Below are positions 24,110 through 31,802 of a stretch of 42,544 nt of DNA, piece by piece. The stretch's first letter is position 1; every line of letters begins with the position of its first letter. The notes below the pieces were generated by a model, which was given only the letters and a program-made list of their open reading frames with translations, was not told where the DNA came from and ran no database searches. Source of the DNA: CAZAQS01 sp964486825 (GTDB taxonomy: Bacteria > Chloroflexota > Anaerolineae > Anaerolineales > UBA4823); contig CAZAQS010000012.1 of the NCBI GenBank assembly GCA_964486825.1, positions 1 through 42,544 of the forward strand, read 5' to 3'. The position numbers were made by a program, and so were the translations under genes.

Positions 24110-25368
24110 GCTATCCTCGAAGTGTTCCCCTCTGCCAACAGCAGATCCAAATCGCCTGCAAGCATTTCGATCTCATCCATGATCTGGTCAGTTTGCTTAA
24201 CCCTCTGATCTGAGCCGCCTTTTTTGAGCCGCGCCTGTTTGCGCAAATCCTGGATCAAATCCTGGGCTTCATAGCGGAGCCGGCTGATCTGGTTACGCCC
24301 GGTTGAGGTTTCTGAGTCCTTGGGGCCGGGATCGAAAACAAAGCGCTCGAGCAGGAGTTGAAGGATAGCGGCGATGGGGATCGCCATGAGCGCGCCGGCA
24401 ATGCCGAACAAAGAGCTAAAGGCAAAAATCGCCAGCAGGGAGACGAAAGGGTTGACCCCTACCGCCTTCCGCATCACGCGCGGCACCAGGAAGCTGTTTT
24501 CCACCTGCTGAATCACAATTGTCGCCACAATCACCCAGACCAACTTGGAAGGCGCGATGGACAGGGCAATGATGGCGGCAGGAATAGCCCCAAGCAGCGG
24601 TCCAACCATCGGGACGGCTTCCATGACCCCTGCCACGAGCGCCAGTACCAGCGGGTAGGGCAAACCGATCAGCTGGTAGGCAACCAGGGCCAGGATACCG
24701 ATAATCAAACAAAGGATCCCCTGGCCGGCAACATAAGCGCCTACCTTTGTTTCCATGGTGGAAACAAGGTCGCGGATACGCTCTCGCTGACCGGTGGGTA
24801 CCAACAACAGCAGAGATTGGATAGAACGCGAGCCGTAGAGCGTCCAGTAAAAGGCCAACAGCAGGACAGCCGTGCCAATAAATATGATGTTTGCGGCATA
24901 TGTCACATAGCCCAACGCCTGCCCGGCGGAATCCAGGATTTGCTGTCCCGATTGCTGAGCCAGCCCGGGGAGAGAAAGGTTAACTGGAAGGAATTCACTT
25001 AATTGCACAATCATTGGACTGGAGTTGCTCGCCATCCAATCTCGCAAGCTTTGGTAGTAGCCGGGCACTAAGGCGGCAATCTTTTCAGCTTGCTCGGCAA
25101 TCAGTGGAAATAACAACAGCACGAAGCCGGCGAGCAAAGTGAGCAGCAGGAAGTAAACCAGAATCCCCCCTGCCATCCTGGGCATACCACGCGAATACAA
25201 CCAGGCTACGGCTGGCCTGATCACGGTGCCGATCACGATGGCAATAAACAAGATGAATACGACCTGGCTGAAGTGATAGAGAAGCCAGAAGCCGAGGGCG
25301 ACAGAAACAAGGATCAGAGTCGCCTCTACGACCCGCCGGAAGGTCCAGTCATACGAGGGCGCCGTCAT
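24106..25368 (-). CDS. AI-2E family transporter (first of pair)
   Basis: The start is taken at ATG 25368, which overlaps the receiver gene stop (ATGA). The frame is open 51 codons further upstream, but those lie over the receiver gene and are not membrane-like. The 420-residue protein shows the AI-2E pattern: VIGTVIRPAVAWLYSRGMPRMAGGILVYFLLL, AYVAGQGILCLIIGILALVAYQLIG, VMEAVPMVGPLLGAIPAAIIAL, and VENSFLVPRVMRKAVGVNPFVSLLAIFAFSSLFGIAGALMAIPIAAILQ. A cytoplasmic tail of about 70 charged residues follows. The substrate is unknown. It lies between a receiver-only protein and a second AI-2E gene in a coupled three-gene operon. Confidence 0.9.
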   Translation of the reverse strand: MTAPSYDWTFRRVVEATLILVSVALGFWLLYHFSQVVFILFIAIVIGTVIRPAVAWLYSRGMPRMAGGILVYFLLLTLLAGFVLLLFPLIAEQAEKIAALVPGYYQSLRDWMASNSSPMIVQLSEFLPVNLSLPGLAQQSGQQILDSAGQALGYVTYAANIIFIGTAVLLLAFYWTLYGSRSIQSLLLLVPTGQRERIRDLVSTMETKVGAYVAGQGILCLIIGILALVAYQLIGLPYPLVLALVAGVMEAVPMVGPLLGAIPAAIIALSIAPSKLVWVIVATIVIQQVENSFLVPRVMRKAVGVNPFVSLLAIFAFSSLFGIAGALMAIPIAAILQLLLERFVFDPGPKDSETSTGRNQISRLRYEAQDLIQDLRKQARLKKGGSDQRVKQTDQIMDEIEMLAGDLDLLLAEGNTSRIA

Positions 25369-25733
25369 GCCTGAGGGCTTCCTACCGCGATACGCAGGCG
25401 CTCCACGATACGTTCGGAGGTCTCGCCTTTGCTGATAAATGCATCCGCTCCGGCCGAGAGGGCGGCCTGTTCGCGGGCGTCCAGATGGCTGATGAGCACA
25501 ATGACGACTGCCCCCGGGCAAGCCATTCTAAGCTCCATCAGGGCTGCTCCAGACTCGGAACTGACTATTCCATAATCAACCACCACCATATCTGGGCGGG
25601 TGGCTGGAGCCAGGGCTAAGGTGCTAGGCCAATCGCTGGCTTCGCCGACGATTTGCAGGTTGAGATGCATAAGCAATAAACGGAGTGCTGAACGTTCATC
25701 AGGGTACGCATCGGCTAAATAAACACGTTTCAT
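25365..25733 (-). CDS. stand-alone receiver (CheY-like) protein
   Basis: The 122-residue protein is a single response-regulator receiver domain. It has an acidic pair at 8 and 12 (LADAYPDE), phosphoacceptor Asp53 in MVVVDYG, a Ser in VIVLISHLD for the switch Thr/Ser, and Lys near 102 in AFISKGE. It has no output domain. It is coupled by ATGA overlap to two AI-2E permease genes, and its promoter copy D puts the transcription start at or beside its ATG, with no ribosome binding site. It may control the permeases by protein contact or act as a phosphate sink for the nearby histidine kinase; both are inference. Confidence 0.85.
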   Translation of the reverse strand: MKRVYLADAYPDERSALRLLLMHLNLQIVGEASDWPSTLALAPATRPDMVVVDYGIVSSESGAALMELRMACPGAVVIVLISHLDAREQAALSAGADAFISKGETSERIVERLRIAVGSPQA

Positions 25734-25739
25734 ACCATC

Positions 25740-25808
25740 ATTTTAAAACAAATATCCCCCGGCCGCATCCGCCTGCCGGGGGGTGTTCGTCTCCATCAGT
25801 TGGGGGAG
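25740..25808 (-). promoter_or_regulatory. 69-bp promoter element, copy D
   Basis: Minus strand: dyad CTCCCCCAACTGATGGAG (25808-25791), 20 bp, GGATG (25770-25766), 20 bp, TAAAAT (25745-25740). The -10 box is 6 nt from the receiver ATG, implying a leaderless transcript. The NarL-type regulator gene ends 6 bp upstream of the element. Confidence 0.8.
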
Positions 25809-25814
25809 ATTAAA

Positions 25815-26456
25815 TCATGTAACCAATCCGCTGCGTAGAGCCAACGCCACAGCCTCTGACCGGCTGGCGACGCCCAACTTGGAGAGGATATTACTGACAT
25901 GGGTCTTGATAGTAGACGGGCTAACCACCAGCCTGGCAGCGATCTGCGTGTTATTTAATCCTTCTACCATCAGCGCCAGCACAACCCGCTCCCGCTCGGT
26001 CAGATCGTGCCCTGGCGCAAGTGGCTGGTTTGAAGCATGGACCAACGCCTGAGCAGCTTCAGGAGATAGGCTGGCACGCCCGGAATGCGCGGCGCGGATC
26101 GCCCTGGCCAGCTCATCTGCCGAAACATCTTTGAGCAAATAGCCTATCGCCCCGGCTTGCAAAGCATTGCGGACCAGCCCCTCCTCTTTGAAGCTCGTCA
26201 ATGCAACAACCTGTACCTTTGGAAATTGTTGGCGGATGAGGCGCGTAGCGGTCGCCCCATCCATGTCCGGCATCATCATGTCCATCAGGATGACATCAGG
26301 TAGAACCTGGGCGCAGAGCTCGACCGCAGCCTGACCATCAGCGGCTTCGCCGACCAATTCCAGGTCGTCATAGACCTTCAAGAAGGTTGCCAATCCTCGA
26401 CGAACCATGGTATGGTCATCGACCAGCATCACCCGAATCGATTGAGAAGGGCTCAT
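25815..26456 (-). CDS. NarL/FixJ family response regulator
   Basis: The ATG at 26456 gives a 213-residue protein; the frame runs further upstream but only as a shadow of the kinase gene. The receiver domain (about 8-122) has the acidic pair Asp13-Asp14, phosphoacceptor Asp59 in VILMDMMMP, and Lys in YLLKDVSADE. The LuxR-type HTH (about 148-212) reads LTERERVVLALMVEGLNNTQIAARLVVSPSTIKTHVSNILSKLGV. It lies 2 bp after the histidine kinase, its evident partner. It is the natural candidate to bind the four dyad-containing promoter elements in this region. Confidence 0.95.
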   Translation of the reverse strand: MSPSQSIRVMLVDDHTMVRRGLATFLKVYDDLELVGEAADGQAAVELCAQVLPDVILMDMMMPDMDGATATRLIRQQFPKVQVVALTSFKEEGLVRNALQAGAIGYLLKDVSADELARAIRAAHSGRASLSPEAAQALVHASNQPLAPGHDLTERERVVLALMVEGLNNTQIAARLVVSPSTIKTHVSNILSKLGVASRSEAVALALRSGLVT

Positions 26457-26458
26457 TG

Positions 26459-27991
26459 CTACCCGGCTTCCTGTTCCTGGCTCTTCACCCAGCGAATCAC
26501 AATTTCGGCCCCATGCCCCGGCTGGCTGGTGATGGATAGCTCTGCCCCAACAGCGGTAGCGCGCTCGTTCATCATGCTCAAGCCATAATGGCCCGGGAGG
26601 GCTCGCTCGGGATCGAAGCCGCACCCATCATCTTGAATACGCAGTTCAACTGCGCCGGCCTCATATTGGAGCAAGATATCTACCCTGCTGGCTCCGGCAT
26701 GTTTGGCAATGTTGTTCAGCCCTTCCTGGCACAGGCGGTATAGCGCTACCTGCACCTGGCTGGGCAGCTTCCCTTCTCCCGTCACGTTCACCTCGATCGG
26801 AATATTGGTCCGGCCTGCCAGGGCATTTCCTAACAAGCGCAGCAGATCACCCAGTTCTGCATCCGTCAGGGTCGAGGGCATCAACTCGGCCAACAACAGA
26901 CGCATATCTGCCTGCGCCCCGCGGGTCAAGCGGCGTAATTCCTCCAGAGACCGGCGCCCCTCCACCGGATCCCGCTCCCACAACCGCGGCAGCACTTCGG
27001 CGATCAGGCCAGCAGAGAAGAGGGACTGGTTAACGGCGTCATGCAGGCTTCTCGCCAGGCGTTGTCGTTCCTGCAGCGCGGCCAGCGTTTGGGCATGTTC
27101 ATACAGCTCGGCATTGACCATTGTGATGGCTGCCTGGTTGGCTACGGTAAAGGCCAGGTCCGCGTGGTGGGAAGTGAAAAAGTTCCTCTCGGTATGGGCA
27201 ATGCCGACAGCACCGATAATGCGCCCCTTGATAGCCAAGGGAACCCACATCCATGACGCCACACCCTCTAATAGAATGCTTGCCTGGTCGACCAGGAGAG
27301 AGCGCAGGTGCTGCGCCGGTGGGTCTGAGCTTTGGACATCTACGATTCGGGTAGAGTGGCGCTCGTTGAGCAGCAGCGTCAACCTCTCCAGACTCTGCAG
27401 GTGGATTTGGAAAGGCATAGCCTGTTTCAGCGCCTGCGGCCCTCGGACTGCCAGGGCGACCAGGGTTGAGTCTTCCAGCTTAAATAGACCACCATGCGTA
27501 TAATCGATAATCACCCGTAGTTGGTCGAGGATCAGGCCAGGGTGGAGCTCCAAGGCGGAAGCCAGTGTTTGGGAGATCTCAAGCAAGGTGGATTGTTCAC
27601 GGTAATGCGCTTCCACCCTCTGCTGGAGCAGAGTCTCTGCCTGAACCCGATGGCTAACGTCTCGAACGACACTCAGAAGATAGGAACGACCCTGATCCGT
27701 ATATATCGTCCCACTCAGCTCTACAGAGAACTGTGAGCCATTCCTTCGCAGATGCTCCTGTTGTGATATGCACGTCCCCTGAGATCGAACTGCCTGGAGG
27801 TAATCCAGAAACTGGGGAGATCTGTCAGGCGGGGAGAAGTTGCTAGGGTGTAGACCAATGAACTCCTCGTGGGCATAACCATACATCAAGCAGGCTGCAG
27901 GATTGGATTCGACGACCAGGCCGGTCTCCAGATCATTGATGATCAACCCGTCACTGGCGGTTTCGAAAATGCACTGATAACGCAGTTCCAT
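26459..27991 (-). CDS. soluble PAS-GAF histidine kinase (HisKA_3)
   Basis: The 510-residue protein has no membrane helix. A PAS domain covers about 1-118 (FETASDGLIINDLETGLVVESNPAACLMYGYAHEEFIG), ending in VVRDVSHR. A GAF domain spans about 132-300. The HisKA_3 dimerisation helix follows, with phosphoacceptor His317 in ERQRLARSLHDAVNQSLFS. An HATPase domain has N-box LCQEGLNNIAKHAGA and G-box DDGCGFDPE. It should sense a cytoplasmic ligand or redox state and phosphorylate the response regulator 2 bp downstream. There is no Shine-Dalgarno sequence. TACACT (27999-28004, minus strand) ends 7 nt before the ATG, again suggesting a leaderless message. Confidence 0.93.
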   Translation of the reverse strand: MELRYQCIFETASDGLIINDLETGLVVESNPAACLMYGYAHEEFIGLHPSNFSPPDRSPQFLDYLQAVRSQGTCISQQEHLRRNGSQFSVELSGTIYTDQGRSYLLSVVRDVSHRVQAETLLQQRVEAHYREQSTLLEISQTLASALELHPGLILDQLRVIIDYTHGGLFKLEDSTLVALAVRGPQALKQAMPFQIHLQSLERLTLLLNERHSTRIVDVQSSDPPAQHLRSLLVDQASILLEGVASWMWVPLAIKGRIIGAVGIAHTERNFFTSHHADLAFTVANQAAITMVNAELYEHAQTLAALQERQRLARSLHDAVNQSLFSAGLIAEVLPRLWERDPVEGRRSLEELRRLTRGAQADMRLLLAELMPSTLTDAELGDLLRLLGNALAGRTNIPIEVNVTGEGKLPSQVQVALYRLCQEGLNNIAKHAGASRVDILLQYEAGAVELRIQDDGCGFDPERALPGHYGLSMMNERATAVGAELSITSQPGHGAEIVIRWVKSQEQEAG

Positions 27992-28064
27992 AGGATATAG
28001 TGTACCCTAATCTGGCGTAGCCCAAAGGAATTCTTGCGAAAGTCACCCCCTATTTATGGTAGTT

Positions 28065-28201
28065 AGAAGGGTATAGGGCGTTCTTAAAGTCGGGCAATTA
28101 AGGCAAATGCCTCCTCCGGANNNNNNNNNNCACTTGCTTAACCGAAGAAGGTCACTTTTTGTTACTCTTTTTCTGAATTTAAGAACGCCCTAAGAAGGGT
28201 A
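28065..28201. mobile_element. insertion-sequence ends around an assembly gap
   Basis: A 9-bp direct repeat AGAAGGGTA (28065-28073 and 28193-28201) flanks perfect 15-bp inverted repeats, TAGGGCGTTCTTAAA (28074-28088) and TTTAAGAACGCCCTA (28178-28192). Between them are 32 bp, 10 N, and 47 bp. This is the picture of a transposable element whose body was lost at a scaffold join; less likely it is a MITE of about 120 bp. A 9-bp target duplication fits families such as IS4 or ISAs1, but the family cannot be assigned. No transposase sequence remains. Confidence 0.8.
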
Positions 28202-28210
28202 AAAAGGCTA

Positions 28211-28238
28211 TTGACTTCTAAAATTATTTCTGTATCAT
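28211..28238 (+). promoter_or_regulatory. sigma70-like promoter of the sugar operon
   Basis: TTGACT (28211-28216), a 16-bp spacer and TATCAT (28233-28238) lie just downstream of the IS remnant. A 7-bp inverted repeat, TTGACTT (28211-28217) with AAGTCAA (28252-28258), brackets the promoter and could be an operator. Confidence 0.6.
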
Positions 28239-28355
28239 AGATAATATAGGTAAGTCAATTGTTCTTTAGTTTCTATTCTCTGGAGGAGGGAGAGCGAGGA
28301 GAAAATATCCTGTGATTAATAAATATACGGGGGAGAGATAGATGGAAGAAAAATA

Positions 28356-28419
28356 AGGCCCGCTTGTTTACAAACGCGTTGTAATACTCGTATGTTTGTA
28401 TTTAGAAATGCACGGGCCT
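28356..28419 (+). promoter_or_regulatory. structured leader with CG-rich dyad (possible LacI operator)
   Basis: The outer arms AGGCCCG (28356-28362) and CGGGCCT (28413-28419) enclose ACAAAC (28370-28375) and GTTTGT (28394-28399). Within it, TTACAAACGCGTTGTAA (28368-28384) is a near-palindrome around AACGCGTT, the shape of a LacI-family operator. A LacI-type gene lies at 41162. Confidence 0.45.
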
Positions 28420-28462
28420 GGGGGATTGAAAAACAAGTTTTGTATGTAATATGGAGGTAGAA

Positions 28463-29920
28463 ATGAATAGAAAAAGGAGAGAGATTCGCCGCTATCTGCC
28501 CTGGCCGGTTTTAATGATAGCTATCCTTTTGCTGGTAACTGCATGCGCCGGTGGAGCAGAGCCGGTAGGCGAGCCAACACCCGGAGAAGGCGTGCTCACG
28601 CAGCCAACCGAAGCAGTTGAGGCGGTTCCACCGGTGGCTGAACCTACAGCCACAACACCTGCTGAGGAGATGCCGGAGGAGACGCCAGCTGAGGCTGCCA
28701 CCCCCACAGGCGAGGAAGCAGGTGCCGCAGAAGGCACAATACGAGTAGCAGTTGTGCGCGGCGCCATGATTGATACCATGCGCAAGCTGGCCGACCAGTA
28801 CACGCAAGAGAACCCTGGTATAAGAGTCACTGTGGAAGAAGAGCCGGAAGGAGGCGCTTTCGAAGCCCTGATCGCGGCAGGCAACCAGCCTGACCTGATC
28901 GTGGCCTCTTTTGGTTCTCAAATCGGTCGTTTAGCAGCCAGCGGCAATGTTGTTCCCCTGGAGGATATGCCCGGGGCGCAAGAATTGTTCGACCAGCTTG
29001 CCCCGGAAGCCGTGCAGGAACTCTATGGTCATAACTATTATGTACCTGTCGGCGCCGATGTGACCATGATGATCTATAACAAGCAGCTTTTTGAAGAAGC
29101 GGGCCTGGATCCGGAGGACCCACCCGAAACCTGGGACGAGTTCCTGGACGCGGCTGAGAAGATTGATGCACTGCCCAACCGGGACACCGGCGAGGATGTC
29201 TACGGGGCAGTCTTCTGGAACGAGGCCCTGGCATGGGGAGGCTGGTATTGGAATATGCTCCAGCCGATGTATCTCAGCGCCAACCAAAATGAATGCCTGC
29301 TGTTGAATCGCCTTGCGACAGATATCGTTTTTGATCAACCGGAATGCATGATGGAAGAGTTCTTTGAGTTCAATCGCCGCGCGCAGCAGTACGCTCCACC
29401 GACCATGGAAAGGAACTTCTTCAGCCGGACGATCGGTATGTGGCCACAGTACGGCTATTCCTGGGAACCCAACCTGAGAGAAGCAGCCGGGGAACCGATG
29501 GTGATCGGTGAGGATGTCGGTATTGCTCCCGTTCCGGTGCCAAATGCAGGCGATACCCCCTATACTACATATGGCGGGCGGGCGTTCATGATCTTGCAGA
29601 CCACACCCGACAGGCAAAATGCAGCCTGGGAGTTTGTCAGGTTCTTAATGGAGGAAGAGAACAATCTGGTCTTCCTCCAGGAATTGGGGTATCTGCCCAT
29701 CTTGACCAGCCTGCGAGATGATCCTTACTTCGAGGAACCGGCTCGCCAGCCTTTCGTGGATATTCTGGAAACTGCGGTCCTTCCGCAGCAGTTCGCCACT
29801 GCCGAAGATGTGGCTAACCAGATCTTGGGCGTTTACCAGAGAACGGCTGTCGAAGAAAGCATCTCACCTGACCAGGCCGTTGAGGAAGCAGCAACGCAAG
29901 CTCGGTCGGTTTTGCAGTAA
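28463..29920 (+). CDS. ABC sugar-binding lipoprotein
   Basis: The ATG at 28463 follows GGAGG by 5 nt; the ATG at 28451 contains that ribosome site and is rejected. The 485-residue protein has a lipoprotein signal with lipobox LVTAC (Cys28) and a Pro/Glu/Thr-rich linker to about residue 90. An SBP_bac_1 domain follows: TIRVAVVRGAMIDTMRKLADQYTQENPGIRVTVEE, then NQPDLIVASFGSQIGRLAASGNVVPLED, and YVPVGADVTMMIYNKQLFEEAGLDPEDPPETWDEFLDAAEKI. It is the extracytoplasmic receptor for the permeases encoded next. A 30-bp palindrome after the stop probably raises its level over the permeases. Confidence 0.93.
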   Translation: MNRKRREIRRYLPWPVLMIAILLLVTACAGGAEPVGEPTPGEGVLTQPTEAVEAVPPVAEPTATTPAEEMPEETPAEAATPTGEEAGAAEGTIRVAVVRGAMIDTMRKLADQYTQENPGIRVTVEEEPEGGAFEALIAAGNQPDLIVASFGSQIGRLAASGNVVPLEDMPGAQELFDQLAPEAVQELYGHNYYVPVGADVTMMIYNKQLFEEAGLDPEDPPETWDEFLDAAEKIDALPNRDTGEDVYGAVFWNEALAWGGWYWNMLQPMYLSANQNECLLLNRLATDIVFDQPECMMEEFFEFNRRAQQYAPPTMERNFFSRTIGMWPQYGYSWEPNLREAAGEPMVIGEDVGIAPVPVPNAGDTPYTTYGGRAFMILQTTPDRQNAAWEFVRFLMEEENNLVFLQELGYLPILTSLRDDPYFEEPARQPFVDILETAVLPQQFATAEDVANQILGVYQRTAVEESISPDQAVEEAATQARSVLQ

Positions 29921-29935
29921 CAATGAAGTGAAGGT

Positions 29936-29965
29936 ATCTGGCGCGGCCAATTGGCCGCGCCAGAT
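29936..29965. repeat. 30-bp perfect palindrome between SBP and permease genes
   Basis: The arms ATCTGGCGCGGCCAA (29936-29950) and TTGGCCGCGCCAGAT (29951-29965) are exact complements with no spacer. They lie 15 bp after the binding-protein stop and 36 bp before the first permease. As RNA it forms a very stable hairpin without a proper T-run. This is typical of intercistronic stems that protect or attenuate transcripts in binding-protein operons. Confidence 0.75.
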
Positions 29966-30000
29966 GTCTTATTTCAGCTGGTACGCACGGGAGTAAGCTT

Positions 30001-30948
30001 ATGTCGAATACGGTTGTATCGGCTTCGCCCGTTGGAGTGGAGACCAACAAATATCAACATTTTAAAGCTCGCATCCGTCAAAACATATGGGGCTATATAT
30101 TTGTAGCTCCCTGGATCATCGTTTACGTTGCTTTCGGCCTATACCCCCTTATACTGTCCTTCTACCTGACCTTTTTCGACTACTCATTTGTACGCCCCGA
30201 AGATTATGTTTTTGTCGGCGTTGGCAATTGGATCCGGGGAATAAACGATCCGTTGTTCTGGAAGGGCCTGGTCAATATATTTTTCAACCAGGCGATTTTC
30301 ATCGCGCTCAATCTGGGAATCGGATTGGCGACCGCTGTAATGCTTTATAAAACCACCCACTTGGGCAGGCTTTTCAGAACCATCTATTTCATGCCGGTGG
30401 TCACCTCTGTGGTGGTGTTGATGGCAATCGGTAACTTCATCGTCAGCCCCCAAGGTCCCTTACAGAGCACGTTAATGCAGATGGGTCTCTTGCAAACCGG
30501 TATATTTTGGAAGTTCTCATCCTGGTTGCCCATGCCGATCATCGCGGTGATCAATGCCTGGAAATGGTTCGGAGTCAGTACAGTGATCTTGCTGGCTGGA
30601 CTATACGCTATCGATACATCCTTTTATGAGGCCGCAGCGATTGATGGCGGCTCAGGACTCCAGCAGTTCTTTTATATAACGATACCCCAGCTCAGACCGC
30701 AGATATTTTTCATCCTGGTGATCAACGTAATCAACGGGCTGCAGATGTTTACCGAGGTATTTACCCTCGGTTACGACGTATATGGCGGCCCCAACAATCA
30801 GGCGATAACTCCCGTTCTCTATCTCTATGCCCAGGCCTTTGACAGGTCCAATATTGGATATGCTTCGACGCTCGGACTTTTACTGGCGATGGTTATCGCC
30901 TTCCTGACCGTTATGCAATTCCGGTTCTTCCCAAGCGAGCCGAAATAG
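30001..30948 (+). CDS. ABC sugar permease, MalF/UgpA type
   Basis: The 315-residue protein has six membrane segments starting at IWGYIFVAPWIIVYVAFGLYPLILSFYLTFF. It carries the ABC-coupling EAA loop EAAAIDGGSGLQQFFYITIPQLRP. The C-terminus ends in a helix with TLGLLLAMVIAFLTVMQFRFF. It pairs with the permease 11 bp downstream as the transmembrane dimer of a CUT1-type importer. No ATPase gene of the MalK/MsmX type is nearby, so a shared ATPase is presumably encoded elsewhere. Confidence 0.93.
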   Translation: MSNTVVSASPVGVETNKYQHFKARIRQNIWGYIFVAPWIIVYVAFGLYPLILSFYLTFFDYSFVRPEDYVFVGVGNWIRGINDPLFWKGLVNIFFNQAIFIALNLGIGLATAVMLYKTTHLGRLFRTIYFMPVVTSVVVLMAIGNFIVSPQGPLQSTLMQMGLLQTGIFWKFSSWLPMPIIAVINAWKWFGVSTVILLAGLYAIDTSFYEAAAIDGGSGLQQFFYITIPQLRPQIFFILVINVINGLQMFTEVFTLGYDVYGGPNNQAITPVLYLYAQAFDRSNIGYASTLGLLLAMVIAFLTVMQFRFFPSEPK

Positions 30949-30959
30949 GAGGGGATGAG

Positions 30960-31790
30960 ATGCTCCCTGCAAGAAAATTGACCTGGTCGAGCGCAGTCAT
31001 TTATTTCTTCCTTACCTTAGGCGCGCTCATCGTCCTTTATCCATTATTCTACATGGTGATGAACTCCTTTAAGTTTGGGCCAGAGATCCTACATTCACCC
31101 ACCCGTCTGCCCAGCCAGATCACCCTGTCGGGTTATGTGGGCGTCTTTGAAACGCTCAACATGCTTTTACTATATAGAAATTCGCTGATCTTAGCCGTCT
31201 CGATCACACTGTTGAACACGCTGTTGAGTGCATTGGCTGCCTACGCCATAGCCAAGATCCCCTTTCCCGGTCGTGAGCAATTGTTTGGTTTCATGCTGGC
31301 GACAATGATGATCCCGGGGGTGCTGTTCCTGATCCCGACCTATGTGATCATGTACCGCCTGGGTTGGGTAGGCCAATTTCATGCCTTGATCATCCCTGCC
31401 GCGGTATCGGTATACAATATCTTTCTCATCCGGCAATTTATCATCGGTATTCCAAATGAATTGATCGAAGCGGCCCGGCTGGATGGGGCCAACGATTTGA
31501 TGATATTCATACGCATGGTCTTGCCGCTTTCACGCCCCGTGTTGGTGGCAGTTGCCATCCTGAGCTTTATCGGCAGCTGGAATGATTTCATCGGCCCTTT
31601 GCTCTATCTCAACACGCCAGATAAGTGGACGGTCCAGCTGGGGCTTTACCAGTTTCAGACCTCGATCCCAGGCGAGAATGCCCAGGAAATTTGGGCTTCA
31701 ATGACGTTAATCACAGTGCCGCTGGTTATCGTCTACTTTTTATTGCAAGACCAGTTCGTGAAGGCTTTTGCTAACGTATCATTAAAATAA
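30960..31790 (+). CDS. ABC sugar permease, MalG/UgpE type
   Basis: The 276-residue protein has six membrane segments (AVIYFFLTLGALIVLYPLFYMVMNSFK at the start). It carries the EAA loop EAARLDGANDLMIFIRMVLPLSRP and ends in the family-typical LLQDQFVKAFANVSLK. It partners the MalF-type permease 11 bp upstream in a CUT1 carbohydrate importer. The TPR-like membrane protein follows 12 bp later with GAGGAAG before its ATG, so the whole set is one transcript. Confidence 0.94.
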   Translation: MLPARKLTWSSAVIYFFLTLGALIVLYPLFYMVMNSFKFGPEILHSPTRLPSQITLSGYVGVFETLNMLLLYRNSLILAVSITLLNTLLSALAAYAIAKIPFPGREQLFGFMLATMMIPGVLFLIPTYVIMYRLGWVGQFHALIIPAAVSVYNIFLIRQFIIGIPNELIEAARLDGANDLMIFIRMVLPLSRPVLVAVAILSFIGSWNDFIGPLLYLNTPDKWTVQLGLYQFQTSIPGENAQEIWASMTLITVPLVIVYFLLQDQFVKAFANVSLK

Positions 31791-31802
31791 AGAGGAAGCA
31801 TA

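Larger units (their letters stand above)
27992..28462. other. 471-bp intergenic region with assembly gap
   Basis: This divergent region between the kinase and the sugar operon holds a weak kinase promoter (CTTTGG at 28022-28027, TACACT at 27999-28004, read on the minus strand). It also holds the IS remnant with 10 N, a good plus-strand promoter (28211-28238) and a structured leader (28356-28419). No gene is visible. Confidence 0.7.

Noticed and set aside
25369..25521. 51-codon extension of the first AI-2E gene
   Set aside because: It lies antiphase over the receiver gene and encodes polar sequence; the ATGA overlap at 25365-25368 is the natural start.
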